NCBI GenBank assembly: GCA_965204915.1
Contig: OZ242023.1
Coordinates: forward strand, 2,604,001 to 2,668,000
DNA length: 64,000 bases
Reading direction: 5' to 3'
From: HK1 sp965204915
GTDB taxonomy: Bacteria; Pseudomonadota; Gammaproteobacteria; HK1
Part shown: one piece after another, positions 1-8,232 of the stretch
Layout: each line of letters begins with the position of its first letter
Position numbering within the stretch: the stretch's first letter is position 1
Translations under genes and position numbers: made by a program
Notes under the pieces: model-generated
Seen by the model: only the letters and a program-made list of their open reading frames with translations
Database searches by the model: none
What the model was told of the DNA's origin: nothing

Positions 1-101
1 GCGAAACGATCCGCGGGCTGGATGAGCACGTAGATGGCGGAGGCCGCCGACGCCACCGCGACGAGGACGGAAAACACCGTGAGCTGGAGCTGTTTCGACA
101 C
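1..101 (-). CDS. N-terminal fragment of an exported or membrane-anchored protein
   Basis: A reading frame on the minus strand begins with a GTG at 99-101 and runs off the left edge. Its 33 visible residues are a short polar start (MSKQLQLTV) followed by a hydrophobic stretch rich in Ala, Val and Ser, as in a signal peptide or N-terminal membrane anchor. It lies just downstream of the TusA and YeeE/YedE genes on the same strand, so it may belong to that sulfur locus. The function cannot be read from this much sequence. No good ribosome binding site is visible, so the start is uncertain. Confidence 0.4.
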   Translation of the reverse strand, partial: MSKQLQLTVFSVLVAVASAASAIYVLIQPADRF

Positions 102-137
102 TATCGAGTCCGATGGTGGAGCGCGAATCGCGACGGG

Positions 138-443
138 TCAATTCTTCTTCATCAGCACGTGCCAGCAGCGCGATTGGCGCAGGGTGCCGAGATGCGTTCC
201 GTCGTTCCCTTCGATGATCGGCGGGAGGGCTTCCATGGACGTCGGGTTGTCCACCATCACCTTGATGACGTCGCCGGAGCCTGCCTTCCCGAGGGCTCCC
301 CGAGTGAGAAGCTGGGGCCGCGGGCAGGAGTCGCCGATGCAGTCCACGACGGTGGCCACGCTGACGGCCTCGCCATTGTCGAGCACCACCCGATCACCCG
401 ACGGCCGGTCCGCCTCTTTCTTCCTTCTCCCGAACAGCCCCAT
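138..443 (-). CDS. TusA-family sulfurtransferase
   Basis: 101 residues. TusA/SirA-like proteins carry sulfur as a persulfide on a conserved Cys in a CPxP motif and pass it to partner enzymes in the cytoplasm. The motif is visible here as DSCPRPQLL, with the Cys at about residue 40, followed by the usual small alpha/beta domain (GDVIKVMVDNP). The start ATG at 441-443 follows a GAGGGAGT ribosome binding site; longer frames upstream are not homologous. About 20 extra N-terminal residues (basic, GRRKKE) precede the domain. It lies downstream of a YeeE/YedE gene on the same strand, a common pairing in which the membrane protein imports a sulfur compound and TusA relays it. The exact partner is unknown. 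Confidence 0.85.
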   Translation of the reverse strand: MGLFGRRKKEADRPSGDRVVLDNGEAVSVATVVDCIGDSCPRPQLLTRGALGKAGSGDVIKVMVDNPTSMEALPPIIEGNDGTHLGTLRQSRCWHVLMKKN

Positions 444-532
444 GGCCGTGACTCCCTCGCAGACGGCGTGACGTGATGCGGTACGCGCTCGAAACGGGAT
501 GCCGATTCCGTCCGGCGGGGATCCGCGCCCGA

Positions 533-1033
533 TCAGGCGGCGCCCGGCGCCCGTCCGGCGTCGGCGGAACGCTCCTTGCGCACGATGGCCCGGTAGATCG
601 CCAGCAGCACGGCGAGCTGCACCAGCCCGAAGGCGATCGCGGGGATCCCGGTCTTCTCCTGCAACGTCAGCGCGTTCGCGTACCCCAATTGCAGGCCGTC
701 GAGCGACGGCTCCCCGGACATCGCCGCCGGAGCGGGAGGCCAGTAGATGAGCGACCAGACCAGCGAGAAGACGAACATGCCCACGAAGGTGTAGATGAGC
801 GCCCAGACCGCCCCCATGTTGCCTTCGCCGGACTTGACCCAGGTGGAGACGGTGCAGGCGCCGGCCAGCACCATTCCGATCCCGAACAGGAACAGCCCGG
901 CGATCTGGTTGAGCCCGACGTCGAAGCGCATGGGGTTGCCTTCCCCGATGGTCAGGAAGCCGGTGAACCCCACGGTCAGTATCATCATCGCCACGAGCAG
1001 GGCCTTGGTGTTGCGATAGATCATCGAGGTCAT
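533..1033 (-). CDS. YeeE/YedE-type sulfur transport protein, probably 5' truncated
   Basis: The frame encodes about 166 residues of a polytopic membrane protein with the family signature GIGMVLAGACTVSTW followed by KSGEGN, typical of the thiosulfate transporter TsuA/YedE group. Full-length members with two repeats are about 350-400 residues, and this looks like only the second repeat plus a C-terminal tail. Candidate ATGs lie at 1031-1033 and 1022-1024. The frame stays open upstream to 1168, but that part is basic and Arg-rich and reads as the antisense of an unrelated fragment. This suggests the 5' half was lost by recombination near 1020-1035. It is co-directional with the tusA-like gene. 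It could instead be a naturally short single-repeat member. Confidence 0.6.
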   Translation of the reverse strand: MTSMIYRNTKALLVAMMILTVGFTGFLTIGEGNPMRFDVGLNQIAGLFLFGIGMVLAGACTVSTWVKSGEGNMGAVWALIYTFVGMFVFSLVWSLIYWPPAPAAMSGEPSLDGLQLGYANALTLQEKTGIPAIAFGLVQLAVLLAIYRAIVRKERSADAGRAPGAA

Positions 1034-1139
1034 CCACGACCACTGCCTGGTCGCGAACGACAAGAACCTCGCCTCGTGCCTGCGCGTGATCTGCCTGAAG
1101 TACGCCGAGGTGCTCCTGGAGAGCCGGACCGCGGACTGA
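1020..1139 (+). pseudogene. C-terminal remnant of an unidentified gene
   Basis: Plus-strand frame of 39 residues from just after a TAG (1017-1019) to a TGA (1137-1139). It reads like a genuine protein C-terminus (VIHDHCLVANDKNLASCL, then KYAEVLLESR) and has no start codon of its own. It abuts the apparently truncated end of the YeeE/YedE gene, so it is probably the other side of a recombination junction. I do not recognise the family. Confidence 0.35.
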
Positions 1140-1224
1140 GGCGCGGCGGCTGGCAGCCCGCGGCTCACCGCGCCCCGCCCTGCCCCTTCAGCGCGCGCAC
1201 CGGCAGGGTGCCGCCGCCGAGGAA

Positions 1225-1388
1225 GCGTTCCGCTTCAGGATGCGCCGGGACGTGGAGGACAACGACCTTCTTCGCACGCACGGCGGAAACCTGGCCGCCG
1301 TCCTGCTCCGGCTGGAACGGGAGGACATCAGGCAGTTCGAGCTGATCCGTTCGTCAAGACGGTGCTCGCCGACCATCTGCGGGAATAA
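1225..1388 (+). pseudogene. Remnant of an AAA-family ATPase C-terminal region, frameshifted
   Basis: The frame around 1225-1350 resembles the part of RecF/SMC-like AAA ATPases in which an 'xxDGSNLAxVLxxL' segment is followed by acidic residues: here LRTHGGNLAAVLLRLE and then REDIRQFELI. After a one-base shift near 1350 the reading continues as FVKTVLADHLRE and stops at 1386-1388. No Walker motifs and no start codon are present, so only a short decayed internal-to-C-terminal piece remains. Family assignment is by eye and moderate at best. Confidence 0.35.
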
Positions 1389-1494
1389 TGGCGGCAGCGG
1401 CCGGTAGTCCCCGCAGGGATCACTGCCGGATCCGGCTTCAAGTGTCGCGAGGACGGTGGTTGACATGCACCTGACCCGTGGGATTCCATTGCCC

Positions 1495-1512
1495 GCATTC
1501 GTATGCGAATGC
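1495..1512. promoter_or_regulatory. Inverted repeat upstream of the ABC importer operon
   Basis: GCATTCG and CGAATGC flank a 4-base centre (TATG), forming a perfect 7-bp inverted repeat 29 bases before the GTG of the ABC ATPase gene. A TTGACA hexamer lies at 1460-1465, but no good -10 follows at the normal spacing. The palindrome is a plausible repressor operator for the sugar-type importer. No local regulator gene is present to pair with it. Confidence 0.35.
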
Positions 1513-1540
1513 GCAACGCGCCCGTCACCGGGGAAGTCGC

Positions 1541-2653
1541 GTGGCTGAAATCCAGCTTCGGAACGTCACCAAACGATGGGGAGGCTTCGTCGGGGTCGAC
1601 AACTTCGACCTGACCATCGGGGATCGGGAGTTTCTCGTGCTCCTCGGCCCCTCGGGATGCGGCAAGACGACCACCATGCGCATGGTCGCCGGGCTGGAGG
1701 AGGCCACCGAAGGCGACGTCGTGATCGGCGGCAGGGTCGTCAACGACCTCGATCCGAAGGATCGGGACGTGGCCATGGTGTTCCAGTCCTACGGCCTCTA
1801 CCCCAACATGAACGCCTACGAGAACATCCGCTTCCCGCTGAAGGTGCGCAAGGCGGACCCGGCCACCCATGACGAGCGGGTGCGCCGCGCCGCGGCGATG
1901 GTGGAGCTCACGGACTTCCTCCATCGCAAGCCGGCGGAGCTCTCCGGAGGCCAGCGCCAGCGCGTCGCCCTGGCCCGGGCGATCGTCCGCGAGCCCACCG
2001 TCTTCCTGATGGACGAGCCGCTCTCCAACCTGGACGCGAAGCTTCGCGTCTCGACCCGCGCCCAGATCAAGAATCTCCAGCACGAGCTGAAGGTGACTAC
2101 GATCTACGTCACCCACGACCAGATCGAAGCGATGACCCTCGCCGATCGGGTCGTGGTCATGAACAAGGGCGTCATCCAGCAGGTGGGGACGCCCAAGGAG
2201 ATCTACGACCGGCCCGGGAACACGTTCGTGGCGGGGTTCATCGGCTCGCCCGCGATGAACCTGGTGGGCGGGCACCTCTCGAAGGGTGTGCTCACCGGGC
2301 CCAACCTTCGGATCGGGGGCCTCTCGGGGCCGGACGGCCCCGTCATCCTCGGATTCCGCGCCGAAGATGCCATGCCGGACGGTGGGCCGGGCGGCGGGCC
2401 GGCCGGAAGACCGGTCGGCGAGCCGACCGTAGGGTCGGGCGAAGGTCCCGGCCGGATCACCGCACCCGTCTACACGGTGGAGCTGCTCGGCGACGCGACC
2501 ATGATCACGATCCGGATCGGCGATGCGCTGGTGTCCATGAAGGCGCACAAGGACCATCGCGTCCAGATCGGGCAGGCAGTCTCCGTCGTCGTGCCGGCTG
2601 CGGCCTGCCACCTCTTCGACCCCGAAACGGGCGCGAGGATCGAGACCCCATGA
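1541..2653 (+). CDS. ABC transporter ATP-binding protein, MalK/UgpC-like
   Basis: 370 residues. It powers the carbohydrate-type importer encoded downstream. Visible motifs are Walker A GPSGCGKT at about 36-43, the Q-loop in VFQSYGLYP, signature LSGGQ at about 124-128, Walker B VFLMDEP at about 154-160 and the switch His in YVTHDQIEA. A C-terminal TOBE-like regulatory domain follows, interrupted by a Gly/Pro-rich linker at about 289-314. The GTG at 1541 is chosen because GGGGAAG lies just upstream and MalK proteins begin close to this point; an ATG-initiated extension of 21 residues looks non-homologous. It is first in a co-directional run with a binding protein and two permeases. The substrate cannot be read from the sequence. 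Confidence 0.88.
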   Translation: MAEIQLRNVTKRWGGFVGVDNFDLTIGDREFLVLLGPSGCGKTTTMRMVAGLEEATEGDVVIGGRVVNDLDPKDRDVAMVFQSYGLYPNMNAYENIRFPLKVRKADPATHDERVRRAAAMVELTDFLHRKPAELSGGQRQRVALARAIVREPTVFLMDEPLSNLDAKLRVSTRAQIKNLQHELKVTTIYVTHDQIEAMTLADRVVVMNKGVIQQVGTPKEIYDRPGNTFVAGFIGSPAMNLVGGHLSKGVLTGPNLRIGGLSGPDGPVILGFRAEDAMPDGGPGGGPAGRPVGEPTVGSGEGPGRITAPVYTVELLGDATMITIRIGDALVSMKAHKDHRVQIGQAVSVVVPAAACHLFDPETGARIETP

Positions 2654-2856
2654 CCGGCGAGGCGACGCATCGGACCGACGAGACGCGCATGATCCCGACG
2701 GGTCTCCCGGCTCGATCGGAGAAGATGGCGCCTCGGATTCCCGGCGGACTCCACCCCCACGGCCGGCGACGGGCCGTTGCCGGGAGCCGGACGATCGAAG
2801 CCGTCCGGAGGCTTGAAGTCGTACCAACCACAACCCAGTCAGGAAAGGAGAACGCA

Positions 2857-4065
2857 ATGCTCAAGAGACTCGCGCTGGCGGGAGTGATCTCGCTGTCGGC
2901 CACCGGCGCTTACGCCGGATGCGCCTTCGAGAACCAGACCCCGCTCAAGATGCTCTCGGCCGGATTCGCGGCCTGGAAGGCCGTCTCCGCCGCCATGGCC
3001 GAGTGCGGCAACTTCCAGGCCGAGCTGGACCAGGAGTTCCGGGAGAAGCAGCCCGCGGCCTTCGCGGCGAACCCCGCCCTCTACCAGATCGGCGGCGTTG
3101 CAAACTCCACCATGGTCCCGCTGCTGAACCAGGGCACCATCCGCCCGCTCGACGATCTGGTCGCGAAGCACGGCCGGCACCTCGAGCCGCACCAGCTCAT
3201 CCGGATCGACGGCAAGACCATGGCGGTCGCGATGATGGTGAACGCGCAGCATCTCATGTACCGCGAGGACGTCCTGAACGACCTCGGGATCGCGGTGCCG
3301 GCCACCTATGACGAGTTGCTGGCGGCGGCGGAGAAGATCAAGGCGGCGGGGGTCGTCGACTACCCCCTCGGCGGGACCTACAAGACGGGATGGAACCTCG
3401 CCGAGGAGTTCGTGAACATGCACGTGGGGATGGGCGGCTCGTTTCTCGACGGCGGCAACCGCCCGACCATCGACAACGAGCAGGGCCTCGCGGCGCTGGA
3501 GATGATGCAACGCCTCACCGCGTACATGGATCCCGAGTACCTGGTCTCGGACTCCACCTACGTCCAGCAGCAGTTCCAGCAAGGGAAGATCGCCCTCGCC
3601 AACCTGTGGGCGAGCCGGGCCGGCGCGATGGACGATCCGGCCGAGAGCCAGGTGGTCGGCCTGGTGAAGATGGCTTCCGCCCCCGCCGCGGTGGCCGGCG
3701 GACGGCCCGCCTCCACGTTGTGGTGGGACGGGGTGGTGTTCGCGAAGAACATGCCGGACGGGGTGGCCGAGGCCGCGTTCCGGGTCGCGATGGAAGGGCT
3801 CGACCGCGAGATGGTGGAGGCGAACAACGATGCCGCGGTGTGGCTGATCGACGGGTTCATGCCGACGCCGGTCTCCAAGGGCGCCTCCGACACCGCCGCC
3901 AACGGGGCCGTACCCTATCCGGCCAGCTCCGCGATGGGCCTGATGCACACCGCCCTGGGCAACGGCCTCGCCGACTTCCTGACCGGCGCCAAGGACGCCG
4001 CCACCACCCTGGCGGACATCGAGAGCGCCTATCTCACCGCGGCGAAGGAAGCGGGCTTGATCTAG
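2857..4065 (+). CDS. Extracellular solute-binding protein (family 1) of the ABC importer
   Basis: 402 residues. The N-terminus has a classical signal peptide (basic MLKR, hydrophobic core, cleavage after AYA at about residue 20), and the start ATG follows a strong AGGAAAGGAG. The mature protein has the features of periplasmic sugar-binding proteins, including the paired motif SDSTYVQQQFQQGKIAL, in which a flexible helix precedes a short strand, and a conserved Trp-rich hinge (TLWWDGVVF). It would capture the substrate in the periplasm and deliver it to the two permeases encoded just downstream. Related proteins bind mono- and oligosaccharides or polyols; the ligand here is unknown. About 200 bases with no recognisable gene separate it from the ATPase gene. 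Confidence 0.85.
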   Translation: MLKRLALAGVISLSATGAYAGCAFENQTPLKMLSAGFAAWKAVSAAMAECGNFQAELDQEFREKQPAAFAANPALYQIGGVANSTMVPLLNQGTIRPLDDLVAKHGRHLEPHQLIRIDGKTMAVAMMVNAQHLMYREDVLNDLGIAVPATYDELLAAAEKIKAAGVVDYPLGGTYKTGWNLAEEFVNMHVGMGGSFLDGGNRPTIDNEQGLAALEMMQRLTAYMDPEYLVSDSTYVQQQFQQGKIALANLWASRAGAMDDPAESQVVGLVKMASAPAAVAGGRPASTLWWDGVVFAKNMPDGVAEAAFRVAMEGLDREMVEANNDAAVWLIDGFMPTPVSKGASDTAANGAVPYPASSAMGLMHTALGNGLADFLTGAKDAATTLADIESAYLTAAKEAGLI

Positions 4066-4143
4066 GCGCTCCGGGAACGCCGATTCCCGGGGCATCGGGG
4101 AGTTCGTGTCGGACAGCGCATCCGCAACCCGAGGGACGGACCG

Positions 4144-5169
4144 GTGAAGTTCAAGACCTTCGCGGCCTTCGTCGGTCCGTCCCTCGCCCTCATGGTGGTC
4201 TTCATCGCCGCCCCCCTGGTGGGGGTCCTCTGGCAGAGCTTCCACCTCACCCAGCCGGTGTTCGAGACGGTGGAGACGGAGTCCTGCACGCCGGGATTCC
4301 TCCAGCAGATCTGCGTCACGGAAGAGAAGACCCGCCCCGTGCTCGACGAGAACGGCGAGGTCGTGACCGAGACCACGTTCGTCGGCTGGCAGAGCTACCG
4401 CAACGTCCTGGAGCCGGACCGGCTGTGGGAGGCGGTATCGGAGCGCCGGTGGCGGGACGTCCTCAACATCGACTTCTGGAAGGCCCTGCGGTTCACGCTG
4501 ACCTTCACCCTGATCACGTTGCCGCTCGTCGTGCTCACGGGCCTCGGCATCGCGCTGGCGGTGAACAACGCGGTGCGCTCCATCCGGGGTCCGATCATCT
4601 TCGTCTCCCTGCTGCCGTTCATCATCACCCCGGTCATCGGGGCGCTGTCCATCCGGTGGCTGTTCATCGGCGACGGCATCATGACCGCGTTTCTCGAATG
4701 GTGGCTCGAACGCGACATCGCGATGTTCGCGCAGGGCTGGACGATCGAGATCCTGATGCTGTTCTACCGGGTCTGGCACGTGGCCCCGTTCACCTTCGTG
4801 GTGTTCTACGCGGGGCTGCAAACCGTCAACATGGACACCCTGGAGAGCGCGATCATCGACGGCGCCAGCCGCTGGGAGCGGCTTCGCTACGTCATCGTCC
4901 CGCACCTGATGCCGCTCATCGTCTTCGTGTCGCTCATCCACCTGATGGACGCCTACCGGGTGTTCGAGGAGATCGTCGGCTTCTCGAGCCAGGCCCACCG
5001 GATCTCGTTGCAGTGGCTGACCTATGACTTCCTGACACCGGACGACACCGGCAACCGCGCGGTCTCGCGCGCCTCGGCGAGCGCGATGCTCACGATGATC
5101 GGCATCGTGATCATCCTGATCCCCCTGCTGCGGCGCACCTGGCGCGACCACCGGGGGACCCGCTCGTGA
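4144..5169 (+). CDS. ABC transporter permease, MalF/UgpA-like
   Basis: 341 residues, GTG start after GGGACGG. It is an inner-membrane subunit with an N-terminal helix, a periplasmic loop of about 90 residues containing two Cys (SCTPGFLQQIC), and then the binding-protein-dependent transport core. The EAA loop that contacts the ATPase is visible as ESAIIDGASRWERLRYVIVP at about 238-257. It pairs with the following permease gene, whose GTG overlaps this TGA by four bases (GTGA at 5166-5169), indicating translational coupling. The two-Cys loop is larger than in many MalF-like sugar permeases, which may reflect a less common substrate. Confidence 0.86.
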   Translation: MKFKTFAAFVGPSLALMVVFIAAPLVGVLWQSFHLTQPVFETVETESCTPGFLQQICVTEEKTRPVLDENGEVVTETTFVGWQSYRNVLEPDRLWEAVSERRWRDVLNIDFWKALRFTLTFTLITLPLVVLTGLGIALAVNNAVRSIRGPIIFVSLLPFIITPVIGALSIRWLFIGDGIMTAFLEWWLERDIAMFAQGWTIEILMLFYRVWHVAPFTFVVFYAGLQTVNMDTLESAIIDGASRWERLRYVIVPHLMPLIVFVSLIHLMDAYRVFEEIVGFSSQAHRISLQWLTYDFLTPDDTGNRAVSRASASAMLTMIGIVIILIPLLRRTWRDHRGTRS

Positions 5170-6323
5170 GCACGCCCGCGGCGCTGCGCCAGCCGCTCTC
5201 CCTGCGCCTCGCCTCGGGCGGGTTCCTCGTCTTCTGGTGCCTGCTCGCCTCCTTTCCGCTCTTCTGGATCATGGTGATGAGCTTCAAGGAGCCGGTGGAC
5301 GCCTTCGCCTCGAATCCGCTCGCGGTCATCTTCGGGCCGGAGACCCGCGCCGGCGGCAAGGGGCTGTCGATCCTCGACGTCGCCGCCGGCCTCGCCGTCC
5401 TGTGGATCACCGTGCGGCTTGCGGTCCGGAAGCTGCCGGCCGCGGTGGAGCGCTGCTCGCCGAGAGGCTGGATCTGGCTCGGCTGGATCGCCGGCTCGCT
5501 CCTGTTCGGGCTGGCGTTCATCTTCGTCTTCTTCGTCGTCCTGCCGCCGATCCTCGGGATGGCGAACTCCTTCACCGGACCCCTCGGGACCCCGATCCTC
5601 GGACTGACCACGGAGCATTACCACGCGGTCTGGGTGGAGAACGAGTTCTACCGGAACTTCGTCAACTCCCTGATCGTCACCACCGGCGTCGTCACCATCT
5701 CCCTGACCGTGGGCACCCTGGCCGGGTACGGCCTCGCGCGCTCGGACTCGGACCTCGCGTTCTGGCTCCTGATCATCGCGCTCGTGTTCCGGGCGCTGCC
5801 CCACTCGGTGCTGGCGGCCGGCTACCTGCCGGTGTTCATCGACTCCGCGGAGATCCTCGGCCCGATGTTCGGAGACGCGGCACCGACGCTGTACGGGAAG
5901 CCCTACGCGGTCATCGCGGTGCTGGTGTCCATCAACCAGCCCTTCACCATCTGGATGCTGCGCTCGTTCTTCCAGAACATCCCGGCGGATCTGGACGAGG
6001 CGGCGCGGGTCGACGGCTGCACCCACTTCCAGGCGTTCCGGTGGGTGATCATGCCGGTCATGTGGCCGGGGGTGATCACCACCGGGCTGTTCAGCTTCCT
6101 GCTCGCCTACAACGACCTCCTGGTGACCTCGCTGCTGCTCGATGCGCAGAACCAGACCATGGTCCCGGCCATCGCCGGCTACTTCAACCGCGAGACGACC
6201 ACCACGGACCAGGTCGAGGCGGTCGCCGCCGCGGTCTCCATCACCGCGCCGCTCTTCCTCCTGGTCATGGTCTTCCAGCGCCAGATCGTCAGCGGCCTGA
6301 CCGCGGGAGCGGTCAAGGGATGA
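5166..6323 (+). CDS. ABC transporter permease, MalG/UgpE-like
   Basis: 385 residues, about 100 longer than typical MalG-type subunits. The extra length lies near the N-terminus, where one or two additional membrane segments (AGLAVLWITVRLAV and WIAGSLLFGLAFIFVFFVV) sit between the first helix and the transport core. The EAA loop is clear: LDEAARVDGCTHFQAF and then RWVIMP at about 277-298. It forms the heterodimeric channel with the preceding permease, to which it is translationally coupled. The next gene begins about 130 bases downstream, so the transporter and the SnoaL-like genes may share a transcript. Confidence 0.85.
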   Translation: MSTPAALRQPLSLRLASGGFLVFWCLLASFPLFWIMVMSFKEPVDAFASNPLAVIFGPETRAGGKGLSILDVAAGLAVLWITVRLAVRKLPAAVERCSPRGWIWLGWIAGSLLFGLAFIFVFFVVLPPILGMANSFTGPLGTPILGLTTEHYHAVWVENEFYRNFVNSLIVTTGVVTISLTVGTLAGYGLARSDSDLAFWLLIIALVFRALPHSVLAAGYLPVFIDSAEILGPMFGDAAPTLYGKPYAVIAVLVSINQPFTIWMLRSFFQNIPADLDEAARVDGCTHFQAFRWVIMPVMWPGVITTGLFSFLLAYNDLLVTSLLLDAQNQTMVPAIAGYFNRETTTTDQVEAVAAAVSITAPLFLLVMVFQRQIVSGLTAGAVKG

Positions 6324-6455
6324 CACGAGGGAACCTCTCGAAATCCACTCCAAGGCGCCGGGATCCTCCGGAACCCATCGATGGTTCGGGATGGAGGGAC
6401 CATGACGGGGCCGGCGGGCGATTGCGGGAGATTCCCACGAGAGAGGACACGGAGG

Positions 6456-7031
6456 ATGGACGGAGAGGAGATGAAGCGCCAGAGGCCCGAACAGGCCCTC
6501 CTCACCCGGGACACGGACCCGGGCAGGACGGAGGACACCCGCCGCGTCATCGAGGCGATGGTGGACGCGCTCAACGACCACCGCATCGACGACATCGGCG
6601 AGTTCTTCGCCGAGGACTTCGTCTGGCACGGCAACTGGGGCTGCGGAACCAAGCGCGGCCTCGCCGCGTTCCAGGACCACTGGCAGCGGCCGTTCCAGGC
6701 GGCGTTCTCCGGCAAGGTCGCGATCGACGAGGCACGCCTCTACATGGGGGAGTGGGCGGCCTGCTTCGGCGCCCAGCACGCCGTGCACAGCGGCGAGTTC
6801 ATGGGCCTGCCCCCATCCGGCCGGAAGGTCGAGATCCGGTACATGGACTTCTGGAAGGTTCAGGACGGCAAGATCGTGGAGAACTGGGTGTCGGTCGACT
6901 TCGCCCACGTCATGGCCCAGCTCGGCGAGGACGTGTTCGGCGGGAAGGGATGGGAGGCGTTCGACCGCGGCGAGCGGGAGCCCCCGCGTCCCGCCGCCCC
7001 GGCCCCGCGGACGGCCGCCCCGCCCGGCTGA
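6456..7031 (+). CDS. SnoaL/NTF2-like fold protein (first of three)
   Basis: 191 residues forming one SnoaL-like (polyketide-cyclase/ester-cyclase) domain: an N-terminal helix (TRRVIEAMVDALNDHR), an acidic 'EFFAEDFVWHG' pocket motif, and a C-terminal 'MDFWKVQDGKIVENW' strand pair that is diagnostic of the family. NTF2-like proteins of this size are cytoplasmic and may cyclise, isomerise or simply bind small molecules; the reaction here is unknown. The start at 6456 has GAGAGG nine bases upstream; the ATG at 6471 also has an adjacent AGGAG and is a close alternative. It is the first gene after the ABC permeases, and two larger relatives follow. Confidence 0.75.
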   Translation: MDGEEMKRQRPEQALLTRDTDPGRTEDTRRVIEAMVDALNDHRIDDIGEFFAEDFVWHGNWGCGTKRGLAAFQDHWQRPFQAAFSGKVAIDEARLYMGEWAACFGAQHAVHSGEFMGLPPSGRKVEIRYMDFWKVQDGKIVENWVSVDFAHVMAQLGEDVFGGKGWEAFDRGEREPPRPAAPAPRTAAPPG

Positions 7032-7065
7032 TCCCGCGCGCTTCCGCACGCATTCCACGAGGAGG

Positions 7066-8091
7066 ATGGCCCACTTGAAAGGCTTCGACCCGAAATACAC
7101 GGATTTTCCCGACTACATTCTGGGGATTACCCGGGAGATCTGGGAGACGCGGCGCGTGAACGCGCTGCGCGGCTACTACGCATCCGACATCGTGGTGCGC
7201 TCGCCCGCCTCGCTCGTCATCGGCAACGAGGCGGTGATCGCGGCCACCATGGCCACCCAGGCGGAGCTTCCCGACCGGGTGCTGCTGGGAGAGGACGTCA
7301 TCTGGAGCGGCTCCCCGGAAGAGGGGCTGCTCAGCTCGCACCGGATCCTCTCCACCGCCACGCACTCGGGGGACGGCGCCTACGGGAGGGCGAGCGGCAA
7401 GCAGCTCCGGTACCGCACCATCGCGGACTGCCACGCCCGCGACAACCGGATCGACGACGAATGGCTCATCCGCGACCAGGGCGCGATCGTGCGCCAGCTC
7501 GGATGGGATCCGGCCGACTACGCGCGCCACCTGATCGAATCCGAGGGCGGCCCCCACCGGTGCGTTCGGCCGTTCCGGCCGGAAGCCGACCGCAAGGGAC
7601 CCTACACGGGCCGCGGCAACGCCAGCGAATGGGGTGTGAAGTACGAGGACGTCCTGACCCGCATCATGGAGGCGGACATGGCGGTCATCGCCTCGGAGTA
7701 CGACCGCGCGTGCCGGCTCGAGTACCCGGCCGGCGCCGGTGGAAGCTCCCACGACTTCGCCGCCCGGTTCTGGATGGGCCTTCGCGCGAGCTTCCCCTCC
7801 GCGGTGTTCACCATCGACCACCGGATCGGTCGGGAGGACCCGCTGATGCCCCCGCGCGCGGCGCTCCGGTGGAGCCTGCGGGGCCGCCACGACGGCCGGG
7901 GACGATTCGGCGCCCCGACCGGGGCCGACGTCTACCTCATGGGCGCGTCGCACGCCGAGTTCGGGAAGTGGGGCCTGCGCCGGGAGTACGTGCTCTACGA
8001 CGAGGTCGCGGTCTGGAAGCAGATCCTCCTGCACACCGGCGCGGTTCCTGATGCGGCGTGCCCTCCCGGCACGGCGCAGCAGGTGGAGTGA
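7066..8091 (+). CDS. SnoaL/NTF2-like protein with two domains
   Basis: 341 residues with a good AGGAGG immediately before the ATG. The N-terminal half matches NTF2-like proteins (YYASDIVVRSPASLVIGNE, then GEDVIWSGSPEEGLLSSHRI), and the DEWLIRDQGAIVRQLG segment corresponds to the last strands of that fold. The C-terminal half repeats the architecture more loosely (ADMAVIASEYDRACRLEYP and a final GKWGLRREYVLYDEVAVWKQIL). The paired-domain arrangement and position in the transporter cluster suggest an enzyme acting on the imported compound, but no catalytic mechanism can be assigned. It is separated from the preceding SnoaL gene by 34 bases. Confidence 0.7.
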   Translation: MAHLKGFDPKYTDFPDYILGITREIWETRRVNALRGYYASDIVVRSPASLVIGNEAVIAATMATQAELPDRVLLGEDVIWSGSPEEGLLSSHRILSTATHSGDGAYGRASGKQLRYRTIADCHARDNRIDDEWLIRDQGAIVRQLGWDPADYARHLIESEGGPHRCVRPFRPEADRKGPYTGRGNASEWGVKYEDVLTRIMEADMAVIASEYDRACRLEYPAGAGGSSHDFAARFWMGLRASFPSAVFTIDHRIGREDPLMPPRAALRWSLRGRHDGRGRFGAPTGADVYLMGASHAEFGKWGLRREYVLYDEVAVWKQILLHTGAVPDAACPPGTAQQVE

Positions 8092-8232
8092 CGACGTCTC
8101 CTGGAGTGGCTGCGGGACCCGCGCGACGACGGGCTGAAGCGCGCGTTCGCGGACCGGGTGCGGAGGCTGGCGGGGCGTCCGGCGCCGGATGAGGTAGAGT
8201 TGGCGCCGGCGGAGACGCTGGCGGGAGTGAAG
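8092..8232 (+). other. Open, coding-looking stretch in frame with the bicupin
   Basis: Between the TGA of the preceding SnoaL-like gene (8089-8091) and the bicupin ATG (8233) the same frame stays open and reads like protein (LLEWLRDPRDDGLKRAFADR, then VRRLAGRPAPDE). There is no ATG in it; a GTG at 8158 is possible. The upstream and downstream genes are therefore in one frame separated by a single stop. It could be the tail of a lost gene, or a longer N-terminus of the bicupin. Confidence 0.35.

Noticed and set aside
1328..2857. A long minus-strand reading frame across the ABC ATPase gene
   Set aside because: It is the antisense shadow of a high-GC gene, Arg/His/Asp-rich with no recognisable domain. 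The ABC ATPase on the plus strand is clear.
8089..8091. TGA between the SnoaL-like and bicupin genes as a recoded (selenocysteine or readthrough) codon
   Set aside because: No stem-loop or Sec pathway evidence is visible, and the two proteins are complete without fusion.
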